DNA of 62,369 bases, from assembly GCA_910584595.1 (NCBI GenBank), contig CAJUBQ010000020.1, positions 1-62,369 on the forward strand, given 5' to 3'. The stretch is from an uncultured Eubacterium sp. GTDB taxonomy: Bacteria > Bacillota > Clostridia > Lachnospirales > Lachnospiraceae. Below are positions 52,275 through 60,857 of this stretch, piece by piece (the first letter of the stretch is position 1; each line of letters starts with the position of its first letter). Both the position numbers and the translations under genes were made by a program. The notes beneath the pieces were generated by a model that was not told where the DNA came from, did no database searches, and worked only from the letters and a program-made list of their open reading frames with translations.

Positions 52275-53447
52275 CTATTTTAATTTACTGATATCCTTAT
52301 CATTCATAAACTGTGCACTGTTATATAAAATCAGAATATCATCTGCCGGATACACCCGAAGAAGCTTGCTGACCGGAAGATTGACATAACGCAAGTCGAC
52401 AACAATGGTACGGGCATAATGCGCTGCCGCAAAAGGAGCAAAACAATTGCCAAAAGAATCTTTGATTATAAGAAGTGTTTTGCCGTTTGTTGTTTCCTCT
52501 TCTGTCCGAATATCCACCATCGCCTGATTTCCGCCAAAAAACACGCCGTAAGGATCTTCGCTTTCCGGTTTCGTCAGATCATAAAAACGATCAGACTGAA
52601 ATTCACCCATATTGTAATCCAGGGTATACTTAGGCCCATCGATACGTTCATAAAGAAAAATCGTATCCGCAAGACCTCCTGTCCGTACTTTTGCATATGT
52701 TGTCCCTAAAAAATGATCTGTCACAGGCGTAGCCTGATACTGTTCCTTACGGATCGGAGTCAGACCCATGCTTTTTGCCCATGCTTCATACGCATAATAA
52801 GCCCCCAGTGTCGTCCAATGATGATCTGTCCGATAATAGATATATTCTGAATTGTGCGCTTTTAACACATCTGTCACGAAAATCTGCTGTTGCTTTGGTA
52901 TATGCTGTGCAATCAGTTCAAAGAAACGTTCTTCCCCTTCGCTCTGTGCAAACATCGGCAGTTTATCTGACAATACGCTGCTTTTCACAGGTACAAACAT
53001 CACTTTTGCATTCGGATATTTTTTTGCAAAAGAAGCTGTCTGTTTGACATTCTTTTTGACTTGTTTCCATTCAAAATCCTGCATCCGATACCGCTCTAAC
53101 AGATAGCCATCCTTTCCAAAATAAACGCCGTTTGCTTCCTTTTCACCAAGCAGACGCGATAAACCTGTCCGCATCGTAACCAGATGTGACCGTCCCGGAA
53201 ACTGTTCGCTCAAATAAGTTTCATATTTTTGCTGAAATTTTCCGTTCCTGACATTCTTCTTTGTAAGTTTTGGTCTTTTCATAAGCATACGCCGCTCTTC
53301 GGATGAATAAGTATGATCCGGTGTCAGATGTATATGCAGACTACATGCTGACAACAACAAAACCACGGCTCCTATAAAGCATAGGAACCGGATTTTGCCC
53401 GCAGTGAAATCTGCTCTTTTCTTTTTCTGATCTGCGAAATGTTTCAT
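52275..53447 (-). CDS. DHHW-family protein (AlgJ/AlgX-like, probable surface lipoprotein)
   Basis: About 390 residues from the ATG at 53447 (AAGAAAGGTG just upstream; a start 30 bp earlier lacks a site). The N-terminus is basic, then hydrophobic, ending LLSAC (Cys35), a plausible lipobox. The name-giving YYRTDHHWTTLGAYYAY holds the catalytic Asp-His of the SGNH-hydrolase-like fold used by AlgJ/AlgX O-acetyltransferases, and IKDSFGN later supplies the Ser. It probably acts outside the membrane on a polysaccharide. An MBOAT partner, usual for acetylation, is not encoded nearby. Confidence 0.85.
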   Translation of the reverse strand: MKHFADQKKKRADFTAGKIRFLCFIGAVVLLLSACSLHIHLTPDHTYSSEERRMLMKRPKLTKKNVRNGKFQQKYETYLSEQFPGRSHLVTMRTGLSRLLGEKEANGVYFGKDGYLLERYRMQDFEWKQVKKNVKQTASFAKKYPNAKVMFVPVKSSVLSDKLPMFAQSEGEERFFELIAQHIPKQQQIFVTDVLKAHNSEYIYYRTDHHWTTLGAYYAYEAWAKSMGLTPIRKEQYQATPVTDHFLGTTYAKVRTGGLADTIFLYERIDGPKYTLDYNMGEFQSDRFYDLTKPESEDPYGVFFGGNQAMVDIRTEEETTNGKTLLIIKDSFGNCFAPFAAAHYARTIVVDLRYVNLPVSKLLRVYPADDILILYNSAQFMNDKDISKLK

Positions 53448-53462
53448 ATCACCTTTCTTAAA

Positions 53463-53490
53463 GTACAGTTCAAACAACCTGAACTGTTAC
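53463..53490. repeat. Short variant of the GTAACAGTTCA hairpin
   Basis: GTACAGTTCA (53463-53472) and TGAACTGTTAC (53480-53490) around AACAACC. The right arm is identical to that of the 132-bp repeat and the loop differs. It lies just upstream of the DHHW gene. Confidence 0.7.
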
Positions 53491-53561
53491 TTTTGATTAC
53501 TTTTGCTGCTATATTATTTATAAACATACTCGCTTATAAATAAAACTACATACAAATAAGA

Positions 53562-54197
53562 CTATTTTAATTTGTTTTTCACGGTATTCACCGCTTTTTT
53601 ATTCATCTGTTGATAAGCTTTAATTATTTCTTCCTCGCTGCCGGTTTCTTCCAGGCTTTTGTCAGCATTTCCTCCTAACATAAAGAAGCAAACATACTTT
53701 CCATTGGAATATACTTTGGAACCCTGAATCTTTAAACGGTTCATTGGATACTGCATTGTATCATTCTTTAAATTTTTCTGATATTTTTTCACTGCGCTTA
53801 AAATTTTCTTTTTGGAAGCAGTATTTTTTGCTTTAAAAATAACAAGCTGGTCTACTTGCGCACTAATCATTGGAACTTCTGCATATGCAGACGAATACCA
53901 GGATGAAGATACCCCATATTTATCTTTGATTTCATTTTTATCCAGTTTATAATTCGGCCAGTAATTTTCTCCGTATGCTTTTTTTACCGCGCTTGCAAGG
54001 CTGGAAGCCGATGGTTTCGCAGCCGCCTGTACCGTCATCACAGAAGAATCCATTCGCTCTGTTCCTAAAGATAATGCTGTTCCTGTCATCTGCATGGAAA
54101 AAGCGCCTATTCCAACTGCTGCCGATAATAAGAATGCTGTTATTTTCTTATTTTCTATTTTTTTAGTTTCTATTATTTTATTCTTTTTGCAGTTCAT
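53562..54197 (-). CDS. DUF4358 secreted protein
   Basis: About 211 residues from the ATG at 54197, which has GGGAGGGAAAG upstream; an upstream in-frame ATG at 54326 has no site. A strongly basic N-terminus and a hydrophobic segment (ITAFLLSAAVGIGAFSM) form a signal peptide or anchor. The rest is lysine-rich, with the pattern of DUF4358 proteins (AVKKAYGENYWPNYKL, then MFxLGG-like VCFFMLGGNAD). Exported; function unknown. In Lachnospiraceae these genes often accompany DHHW and MBOAT acetylation genes, which fits the DHHW gene next to it. Confidence 0.82.
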   Translation of the reverse strand: MNCKKNKIIETKKIENKKITAFLLSAAVGIGAFSMQMTGTALSLGTERMDSSVMTVQAAAKPSASSLASAVKKAYGENYWPNYKLDKNEIKDKYGVSSSWYSSAYAEVPMISAQVDQLVIFKAKNTASKKKILSAVKKYQKNLKNDTMQYPMNRLKIQGSKVYSNGKYVCFFMLGGNADKSLEETGSEEEIIKAYQQMNKKAVNTVKNKLK

Positions 54198-54394
54198 CTT
54201 TCCCTCCCAATTTTTCTTGTTTCCAAACTTTCCTGCATGTTTCATACTCATATACCAGCTGCCGGGACTCATGGCAGTCGTACCGCCTGTTTTATCATCT
54301 GCTGCGTTGTCATCCGTCAGAAACATTACATCCCAAATGGCCGGATATGAGGTAAATTTATTTTAACATATCCTATCAAAAAATGAAACATTTA

Positions 54395-55306
54395 TTATAC
54401 AAAAATCAACAGCAATGGAACCGTCAATACACATAGTACGGTCGTCAATATAATGGCGGCGCTGCAGGATGTTACATCTATTCCTTTTTGATTTCCAAGG
54501 ATCAGAGGCATATTTCCAACCGGCATGCCAAACATTACGATACAAACGGCAAGCAAATCAGATTCTCCCAGGATAAGCCGCAGCAAAGGCAGCATCAGCA
54601 AAGGCAGCGCAAGCAGCTTGACAAACGAAAACAGATAAAGCCGCAGCTGGCCGAATATTTTTTTAAAATCGGATTCAGCCAGTGCAAATCCTACCGCCAC
54701 AAGCGCCATGGGGGACGTTACATTTCCAAGGTAAGTCACTGCTGTTTTTAAAAAATCCGGCAAATGGATATCAAAAATAATAATTGCCATCGCAAGCAGC
54801 CCCGATACTGTGCCCGGATTCATCATTGCCCGCAAAGACGCTGCCGTCAGCTTTCCATCCATCAGTGCAATTCCATACGTATAAAATACAAGCGTATACA
54901 CAAGCATAAATTCTGTCACATAAACGACATACTCTGTCCCAAATATGCTGGAAATAACCGGAATGCCAATAAATCCTACGTTTGAAAACACGAACATCAG
55001 CTGAAAAATCTTTCTCTGTTCCTTATCTTTTTCAAACAATGGTGCTAACAAGCTGCCTGCAAGGATAAACACCAAAAACATACCGGCGGCAATACCGCCC
55101 GCCAGCTTTATCGCATCCAAAGAAATCTGTCCAACCGAACTGGCGGCGCTTGCCAGAACAAGCAGTGGATTAAAAATATGAACAATCATATCTGACATCT
55201 GATTGTTTGTATGCTCGTCCAGCATTCCTTTTTTCGTTACCAAATATCCCGCGCCAATCATCAAAAGCAGTGCCAGCATTTGAAAAAATACGGTAAAAAA
55301 TGTCAT
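54395..55306 (-). CDS. AEC-family transporter (auxin efflux carrier-like)
   Basis: 303 residues with about ten membrane segments in two halves. The family hallmarks are MLIGAGYLVTKKGMLDEHT near the N-terminus, FSNVGFIGIPVISSIFG, and FGMPVGNMPLILGNQKG in the second half. AEC proteins move carboxylates or amino acids down gradients; the substrate here is unknown. Ribosome site AGGTGGAG. A perfect 13-bp palindrome (AGGAACTGTTCCT, 55362-55374) lies 56 bp upstream and could be an operator. Confidence 0.93.
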   Translation of the reverse strand: MTFFTVFFQMLALLLMIGAGYLVTKKGMLDEHTNNQMSDMIVHIFNPLLVLASAASSVGQISLDAIKLAGGIAAGMFLVFILAGSLLAPLFEKDKEQRKIFQLMFVFSNVGFIGIPVISSIFGTEYVVYVTEFMLVYTLVFYTYGIALMDGKLTAASLRAMMNPGTVSGLLAMAIIIFDIHLPDFLKTAVTYLGNVTSPMALVAVGFALAESDFKKIFGQLRLYLFSFVKLLALPLLMLPLLRLILGESDLLAVCIVMFGMPVGNMPLILGNQKGIDVTSCSAAIILTTVLCVLTVPLLLIFV

Positions 55307-55415
55307 TACAATTTATCTCCACCTACTCTTTTTTACAAAATGTATAGAAATTCCTTTCCTTAGGAACTGTTCCTTAGTATTCCAAATATGTTTTAAATGA
55401 TTCCCTGTTTTCATT

Positions 55416-55883
55416 TTATTGTATTTTACACACATCCACCCATCCATCATATCCGGAATACTCTTCCAGCTGCCCGATGGTAAGCTCAATCGCGCTATTG
55501 GAACTGCCGCAGGCCGGAAAAACCGTATCAAAGCGTTTCAACGATTGATCCAGATAGATTTTCACTCCATCGTTTACCGCAAACGGGCATACGCCGCCTA
55601 CCGCATGGCCTACAAGCGTTTCTGCCTCCTGCGGCGGCGCCATCTTCGCCTTTGTGCCAAACTGTGCCTTATATTTTGGATTGTCAATCTTCGTATCTCC
55701 GGCTGTTACCACAAGTATTGCATATCCGTTCACCAGAAAAGACAGCGTCTTGGCAATCCTGCAGGGCTCACAGTGCAATGCTGCTGCAGCAAGCTCCACC
55801 GTGGCGCTGGATACGTCAAATTCCAGAATCTTTCCTTCCATGCCAAAAGTTTTCAAATATTCTCTCACTCTTTCAATTGCCAT
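55416..55883 (-). CDS. YbaK/EbsC-family aminoacyl-tRNA deacylase-like protein
   Basis: About 155 residues from the ATG at 55883 (ATTGGAGGAAAAAAG upstream; an earlier ATG at 55916 lacks a site). It belongs to the YbaK/EbsC family, which hydrolyses mischarged tRNA such as Cys-tRNAPro. Recognisable parts are ALHCEPCRIAKTLSFLVNG, with the conserved Lys, and GHAVGGVCPFAVNDGVKIYLD. Its 5' leader contains three 42-bp direct repeats. Confidence 0.9.
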   Translation of the reverse strand: MAIERVREYLKTFGMEGKILEFDVSSATVELAAAALHCEPCRIAKTLSFLVNGYAILVVTAGDTKIDNPKYKAQFGTKAKMAPPQEAETLVGHAVGGVCPFAVNDGVKIYLDQSLKRFDTVFPACGSSNSAIELTIGQLEEYSGYDGWVDVCKIQ

Positions 55884-55898
55884 CTTTTTTCCTCCAAT

Positions 55899-56024
55899 AA
55901 GTGTTCGTTTATGCAATGTTTCTTTTCCTGATTTTAAGATAAGTGTTCATTTATACAATGTTTCTTTTCCTGATTTTAAGATAAGTGTTCATTTATGCAA
56001 TATTTCTTTTTCTGATTTTAAGGC
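55899..56024. repeat. Three 42-bp tandem direct repeats
   Basis: Units at 55899-55940, 55941-55982 and 55983-56024, nearly identical (only a few substitutions, mostly in the third). They fill the space between the LacI-family gene and the YbaK gene; the third unit includes the LacI stop codon. On the minus strand each unit contains a frame beginning at or near ATGAACACTTA. No spacers, so not CRISPR. Confidence 0.85.
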
Positions 56025-57043
56025 AGGTACATTCCTGAAGATTCCCGTACCATCAAATGGCAGGGCAATTCCATACGCACACACGCCTGATGCCCTCCCT
56101 GCAGACGGTCTTTTAGCGTCAGCACCGCAAGATGCGCCATATCTCCTTTTGGAATTTGAATCGTCGTCAACATCGGCGAAAAACGCACTGCCTCTTCGAT
56201 ATCATCAATAGATATCACTGCCGGACGGTACACTTGTTTTCTGCGCCGGCCATTTCCATCCTTCATAGCCTGCAAAAATCCAAGAGCTGTTACATCATTC
56301 GCACAAAAGACAGCAGTTGGCGGTTTGTGCAGCGATTTCAGACGATGAAAAGCCTGATACCCTTCCTGCCTTGTCTGATTCGTCGGTACAATATATTCAT
56401 AAATCAAAGAAATTTTATGATTCAGCAAGCACTCATAATAGCCGCTGTATCTTGCCTCCATCGTACAGTCGCCGACATAGGCGATATCCGTATGTCCAAG
56501 TTCCAGCAAATATTCTACTGCCATCCCGGCAGCGTGCGCACCGTTGCATGTAATTTCATCCATCCGGTAATCCATCGGATTGCGGTCAATGGCTACGACT
56601 CCATGATATTTGCGCAAAATAATATCTGCCGCAGTCTGCGGGCACTTTCCAAGCACAAGCATCCCATCCGCCCGCAAACGGTTTTCGGCGCCTAATATAG
56701 AAATATCCGGAACATGCAAAATCTGTCCCGGAATGCAGTTTAATTGATAACATTCTGTTTCGATATAGCGGTACAGCTCCTCAAAAAAAGGGTCTTCCCC
56801 AAACGAATGAAATCTTGCCAACAGAATATCTATCTTGTACGGCTTTTCTTTTGCCGTATTTTTGCAGCTGCCTATTTTCAGTTGTCTGGCATTTTGATTC
56901 GGTACATAGTCAAGCTCTCTTGCAGCCTGACGAATACGCTCCGTAAGATTCTTATCCTGACACTGATAATCCGGATGATTCAGCACTCTGGACACGGTTG
57001 CCACGGATGCACCCGTCATTTGCGCGATTTTTTTCAGAGACAT
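56018..57043 (-). CDS. LacI-family transcriptional regulator
   Basis: 341 residues. Helix-turn-helix SLKKIAQMTGASVATVSRVLNHPDY, then a sugar-binding-protein-like effector domain (DGMLVLGKCPQ, AYVGDCTMEARYSGY, AVFCANDVTALGFL). It follows the permease gene of the sulfonate-type importer after 33 bp and is probably in the same transcript. The two palindromes around the importer promoter (59700 and 59830) have the CG-centred form bound by LacI proteins, so autogenous control is likely. Its stop lies in a tandem repeat. Confidence 0.94.
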   Translation of the reverse strand: MSLKKIAQMTGASVATVSRVLNHPDYQCQDKNLTERIRQAARELDYVPNQNARQLKIGSCKNTAKEKPYKIDILLARFHSFGEDPFFEELYRYIETECYQLNCIPGQILHVPDISILGAENRLRADGMLVLGKCPQTAADIILRKYHGVVAIDRNPMDYRMDEITCNGAHAAGMAVEYLLELGHTDIAYVGDCTMEARYSGYYECLLNHKISLIYEYIVPTNQTRQEGYQAFHRLKSLHKPPTAVFCANDVTALGFLQAMKDGNGRRRKQVYRPAVISIDDIEEAVRFSPMLTTIQIPKGDMAHLAVLTLKDRLQGGHQACVRMELPCHLMVRESSGMYLP

Positions 57044-57076
57044 TGGGCAATTTCCCTTCTTTATCGTAATGGATTG

Positions 57077-57850
57077 CTACTTTAATCCCCGCTTTTTCAA
57101 CAGATCATTCTCCACTGTAGAAAAAACTCCTTTATCAATCACAATCCCGATCAAAATAATGACAAGCATGACAGTCATTACCTGATTAATATCGGCCAGA
57201 TCCCGTCCGATCATTAGCGTGTAGCCAAGACCTACCGATGCAGACATCACTTCACCGGACATCAGCGCTCTCCATGCAAACGACCATGCCTGTTTCAGCC
57301 CTGCCACAAACGATGGCAACGCTGCCGGAAAAATGACCTTTGTATACATTTTACCGGACGATACCCCCATCGTCTTTGCTGCTTTTATATAAATTGGCGG
57401 CACCTCTTTAATCCCGCTCTCTACCGCAAGAGAAATGCTAAATACCGAGCCCATAACAACTACGAAAATAATGGCGCTTTCATTTAAACCAAACCACAGA
57501 ATCGCAAATGGAACCCAACAGATACTTGGCAACGTCTGAATCCCAAGCAAAAGCGGCTTTAAATTTCTGGAAAAATACTCAGACTGAATAATCAATATAC
57601 CAAACAATACGCCAACAACGACCGATATCACAAATCCGATCAATACGCGAAGCATACTCTTTCCAACTGCTGCAAATAATGTACCGTTTACAAGCAGCGT
57701 CTTAGCGCTCTCCACGACTCCTGTCGGATGCGGAACCGCATATGGCTTTGCCCATGCAAACCAGTCCGTAGCCGCCACATATAACAGCTGCCAGAACGCA
57801 ATCAATCCGATAAAAAACAAAACGCTTCCTATTATTTTGCGTGTTTTCAT
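57077..57850 (-). CDS. ABC transporter permease (SsuC/TauC type)
   Basis: 257 residues, six membrane segments, with the EAA-type loop AAKTMGVSSGKMYTKVIFPAALP. The family imports nitrate, aliphatic sulfonates, taurine or similar anions. Its start overlaps the ATPase gene by 4 bp. Together with the ATPase and lipoprotein it forms a complete importer. Confidence 0.93.
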   Translation of the reverse strand: MKTRKIIGSVLFFIGLIAFWQLLYVAATDWFAWAKPYAVPHPTGVVESAKTLLVNGTLFAAVGKSMLRVLIGFVISVVVGVLFGILIIQSEYFSRNLKPLLLGIQTLPSICWVPFAILWFGLNESAIIFVVVMGSVFSISLAVESGIKEVPPIYIKAAKTMGVSSGKMYTKVIFPAALPSFVAGLKQAWSFAWRALMSGEVMSASVGLGYTLMIGRDLADINQVMTVMLVIILIGIVIDKGVFSTVENDLLKKRGLK

Positions 57851-58635
57851 GCCTGCTTCACCTCCGGACTGTCGAATTCATCTGCTACGCTTTTTCTTGC
57901 ACTGAGACTTACCTGACTTAAAATCTGCTTTCGAAGCGCTGTAAATTCCGGTGATTCAATATTTCTCGGACGCTCAAAACGAATCGGTATGATCTGTTTG
58001 ATCTGTCCCGGATTTTCAGCCATCACAACAACACGGTCTGCAAAATAAATCGCCTCTTCCACACTGTGCGTAACATACAAAATCGTCTTTTTCGTCTTTT
58101 CCCATATTTCTTCCAGTTCTGCACGCAAAATATTGATTGTCTGCTTATCGAGCGCGGAAAACGGCTCATCCATCAACAACAGCTTACTGTCCAAAGCCAA
58201 TGCGCGCGCCAAAGCGGTACGCTGTTTCATACCTCCGGATATCTGATGAATCGGATAATCTTTATAATGCCACAGCTGCACCATTTTTAAGTACTTCTTT
58301 GCAATCTCCTGTTGTTTTGCCTTTGGATACCCTGCCGCATCCAGCCCAAACATTACATTTTCCATCACATTCAGCCATGGATACAGGGCGGCTTCCTGAA
58401 ACATAACCACACGGTCTGCCCCCGGACCTGTTACCGGCTGTCCATCCAGATAGATGGAGCCGGCGGTAGGCGTATCCAGTCCTGCTACCAGATTCAGCAA
58501 GGTAGATTTGCCGCATCCTGAAGGTCCTACGATACAAATAAATTCCCCTTTTTCTACTTCCAGAGAAATATCCTGCAGCGTTTCTTTTTTTGTTTCTTTA
58601 AAAATTTTACTAATTGAATTCAGTTGTAAATACAT
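57847..58635 (-). CDS. ABC transporter ATP-binding protein (SsuB/TauB type)
   Basis: About 262 residues from the ATG at 58635, preceded by CCGGAGGAAAG; an upstream in-frame ATG at 58689 lies deep inside the lipoprotein gene. Walker A GPSGCGKST, signature ISGGMKQRTALARAL, Walker B LLLMDEPFSALD, H-loop VTHSVEEA. Energises the sulfonate-type importer. It overlaps the 3' end of the lipoprotein gene by 26 bp. Confidence 0.94.
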   Translation of the reverse strand: MYLQLNSISKIFKETKKETLQDISLEVEKGEFICIVGPSGCGKSTLLNLVAGLDTPTAGSIYLDGQPVTGPGADRVVMFQEAALYPWLNVMENVMFGLDAAGYPKAKQQEIAKKYLKMVQLWHYKDYPIHQISGGMKQRTALARALALDSKLLLMDEPFSALDKQTINILRAELEEIWEKTKKTILYVTHSVEEAIYFADRVVVMAENPGQIKQIIPIRFERPRNIESPEFTALRKQILSQVSLSARKSVADEFDSPEVKQA

Positions 58636-59620
58636 CACTTTCCTCCGGTACTTTGCTGATAAATCCTTCCTTTTTACTGATCTCGGCAAACTTCATAATC
58701 GCCTCTTTATTTAGTGTGGTATCTACTGTCATTCTTGTAAATGCATTTTTAATGACTTCCTCATCAATTGCTTTTCCTGTCGTTTGTTTAATTTCCGTAT
58801 TTACAATGCTGCGCGCTTCATCCATATTTTCATTGATATATAAGGTTGCATCTTCATGCGCCTCAAGAAACTGCTTTACCAGATCCGGATGACTTTCTAT
58901 AAAATCCTGGCTGGCAACAACAACTGCCGTTGGATAATTTCCTTCTAAAAATACTTCATTATAATCCAGTAAAATTTCTGCATTTCCGTTATTTTCAATT
59001 GTCGTTCCCCAAGGCTCCGGAACGAGCGCTGCATCAACACTTCCATTATCGATCAGATTCAATATGTCCGCATTCGAGCTGGCATTGACGGTTACATCCC
59101 CTCCGGCGTCTACCGTCTTTAATCCCTGATCGGTTAAAAGACTTAACAGACACAGATGTTGTGTATTTCCCATCTGTGGAACCGCAATTTTTTTACCGGA
59201 AAGATCCGCAAGTGATGTAATGCCGGAATCTTTGCGTTTTAATAATACGGCCCCGGCGTTCGTTGTATTGGAAATAATCTTCACGTCTCCATCTGATTTC
59301 ACATTCGCACTGAGCGCCGGAACCGGCCCGATATATCCCAGATCAATTTCTCCCGCAAAGATTGCCTCCATTTCTGCAGGACCGGCATTAAAAGAAGTCC
59401 ATGATACATTACAGCTGTCTTTCCATTTTTCTTCCAGCGTTTTTTTATTTTTCATAACAAGCGCCTGTGTATGCGTAATATTTGGAAAATACGCAATACG
59501 CACATCCGTCTTGCCGGACGACTGACTGCCTTCTTTCTCATTCGCCCCACATGCAGCCATACATGCGCAAATGCCGGTGATAAGAATGCCTGTTACAATT
59601 TTTTTGCATAAATTTTTCAT
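58610..59620 (-). CDS. Sulfonate/taurine-type substrate-binding lipoprotein (SsuA-like)
   Basis: 336 residues, lipobox CMAAC (Cys24). NMT1/SsuA-like fold: VRIAYFPNITHTQALVMKN at the start, EAIFAGEIDLGYIGPVPAL, LSGKKIAVPQMGNTQHL and GSVDAALVPEPWG. The general class is clear; the ligand (aliphatic sulfonate, taurine or other small anion) is not determined by sequence. First gene of the four-gene importer/regulator operon. Confidence 0.93.
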   Translation of the reverse strand: MKNLCKKIVTGILITGICACMAACGANEKEGSQSSGKTDVRIAYFPNITHTQALVMKNKKTLEEKWKDSCNVSWTSFNAGPAEMEAIFAGEIDLGYIGPVPALSANVKSDGDVKIISNTTNAGAVLLKRKDSGITSLADLSGKKIAVPQMGNTQHLCLLSLLTDQGLKTVDAGGDVTVNASSNADILNLIDNGSVDAALVPEPWGTTIENNGNAEILLDYNEVFLEGNYPTAVVVASQDFIESHPDLVKQFLEAHEDATLYINENMDEARSIVNTEIKQTTGKAIDEEVIKNAFTRMTVDTTLNKEAIMKFAEISKKEGFISKVPEESDVFTTEFN

Positions 59621-59699
59621 GATAGGGAAACCTCCTAATGATCTTTCATATTCAATGTTTGCATTTTATCATAGAAACATACACTTTTCTTTATCTTTT

Positions 59700-59715
59700 T
59701 TGAGAACGTTTTCAA
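59700..59715 (-). promoter_or_regulatory. cre-like/LacI operator, downstream of the importer promoter
   Basis: TTGAGAACGTTTTCAA, fitting the catabolite-responsive-element pattern (WTGNNARCGNWWWCAW). It lies 12 bp downstream of the -10 and could be bound by CcpA or by the LacI-family protein of this operon. Confidence 0.65.
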
Positions 59716-59727
59716 TTAAAGCTTTTT

Positions 59728-59756
59728 TTACTAAACATAATATTTTCAGCTGTCAA
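59728..59756 (-). promoter_or_regulatory. Candidate promoter of the sulfonate-type importer
   Basis: TTGACA, 17 bp, TAGTAA on the minus strand. The -35 is perfect and the -10 weak. Operator-like palindromes lie on both sides. Confidence 0.55.
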
Positions 59757-59826
59757 ATTATTTTTCCATTATAAATCATCCGTTTCTTTTCGCATAATTT
59801 GCATATATTCATAAATTTAACACGCT

Positions 59827-59848
59827 GATTTGAAAACGTTTTCAAATC
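59827..59848. promoter_or_regulatory. cre-like/LacI operator, upstream of the importer promoter
   Basis: 22-bp perfect palindrome with core TTGAAAACGTTTTCAA, about 75 bp upstream of the -35. It matches the cre consensus at all defined positions. Confidence 0.7.
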
Positions 59849-59854
59849 AGGGGC

Positions 59855-59891
59855 AAAAAAAGAGAGAAACATATACTACTGTTCACTCTCC
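59855..59891 (-). terminator. Terminator after the DUF368 gene
   Basis: On the minus strand GAGAG and AACA pair with TGTT and CTCTC (one small internal loop), followed by seven T. It lies 18 bp after the DUF368 stop and a few bases from the upstream palindrome of the importer operon. Confidence 0.7.
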
Positions 59892-59908
59892 ATTTTTGCA
59901 TCTAACAT

Positions 59909-60784
59909 TTATGATTCCCGTACATCTTTCATCTTCTGCAGCCCGAGTATAACCGCTCCTCCGATTACAAAAAACAAAATATGAAATGTTCCAAATGTCA
60001 GCGCTGCCTGCGGCGTATCCAAAGTTTCCGGTCCTTTGATTACTGCATAGACAGAGCCGAGCATCAAACCGATAATCAGATAAATCGTTTGCGGCCGGAA
60101 CCGTTCCAGCGCTTTGCGGATCAGTTTCACAACACTGAAAATACCCACTAAAATCCCGCATCCAAAAATAAATACTGTAGGAAATGCTTTAAAATCAAAA
60201 TGCAGAATATCCTTGATCGCAGTAATGACCGGCAAATACAATCCCATAATCAAAAGCAGCGTAGACCCCGAAATTCCCGGCAGTACCATGGCTGAAATAG
60301 CAATCGCTCCGGCTAAAAAAATATATATGCCAAGCCGCACGTTCAAATGTTCCAGATTCATACTGCTTCCCGCGGAAACCGGATTAAAGTAAGTAATAGC
60401 AATGACAATCAACGCCCCGATAAAAGCAAACAATGCTGCCCCCGGCTTTGCCTTAAGCGCTTCTTTTTCTTCTGAAATGACAACCGGTATGGCAAATAAA
60501 ATAAATCCGATAAACATGGAACTGATCGCATATATATTTTCTTCAAACACACGAGTCAGTACGAGAACTGCCAAAATCATTCCACATGCCCAGCCGATGC
60601 CCAGTTTGATTAAAAAAAGCAATGCTTTCTTTTTCTTATTGAGATTTCCGCGCAGCAAATCATCCATCGAACCGATAAACTGGTCATAAAAACCGAGCAA
60701 AAACGCAATAGTCCCTCCTGATACACCCGGCACACTATCCGCGAGCGCCATACAGAATCCTCTGATAAATTGAACGATATACAT
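59909..60784 (-). CDS. DUF368 membrane protein (polyprenyl-phosphate translocase family)
   Basis: 291 residues, about eight membrane segments. N-terminal hallmark RGFCMALADSVPGVSGGTIAFLLG; a second SGGT-like repeat is LPGISGSTLLLIMGLY near the middle, showing the inverted-repeat layout of the family. DUF368 proteins (PopT) are reported to recycle undecaprenyl phosphate across the membrane for cell-wall synthesis. It follows hisC after about 73 bp, a stretch holding a 17-bp direct repeat. Confidence 0.92.
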   Translation of the reverse strand: MYIVQFIRGFCMALADSVPGVSGGTIAFLLGFYDQFIGSMDDLLRGNLNKKKKALLFLIKLGIGWACGMILAVLVLTRVFEENIYAISSMFIGFILFAIPVVISEEKEALKAKPGAALFAFIGALIVIAITYFNPVSAGSSMNLEHLNVRLGIYIFLAGAIAISAMVLPGISGSTLLLIMGLYLPVITAIKDILHFDFKAFPTVFIFGCGILVGIFSVVKLIRKALERFRPQTIYLIIGLMLGSVYAVIKGPETLDTPQAALTFGTFHILFFVIGGAVILGLQKMKDVRES

Positions 60785-60857
60785 ATTTTACCTCTCTTTC
60801 AGCCTGATTTTACTATCCATCTGATTTTACTATCCATCCTGTTTCATTTGCCCACTT

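Noticed and set aside
55899..56024. CRISPR array
   Set aside because: The three units are contiguous without spacers and there are no cas genes; plain tandem repeats.
55654..56211. 185-codon plus-strand frame with internal repeats (CNVSFPDFK-like)
   Set aside because: The repeating protein pattern is produced by the 42-bp DNA repeats and by reading opposite the YbaK and LacI-family genes.
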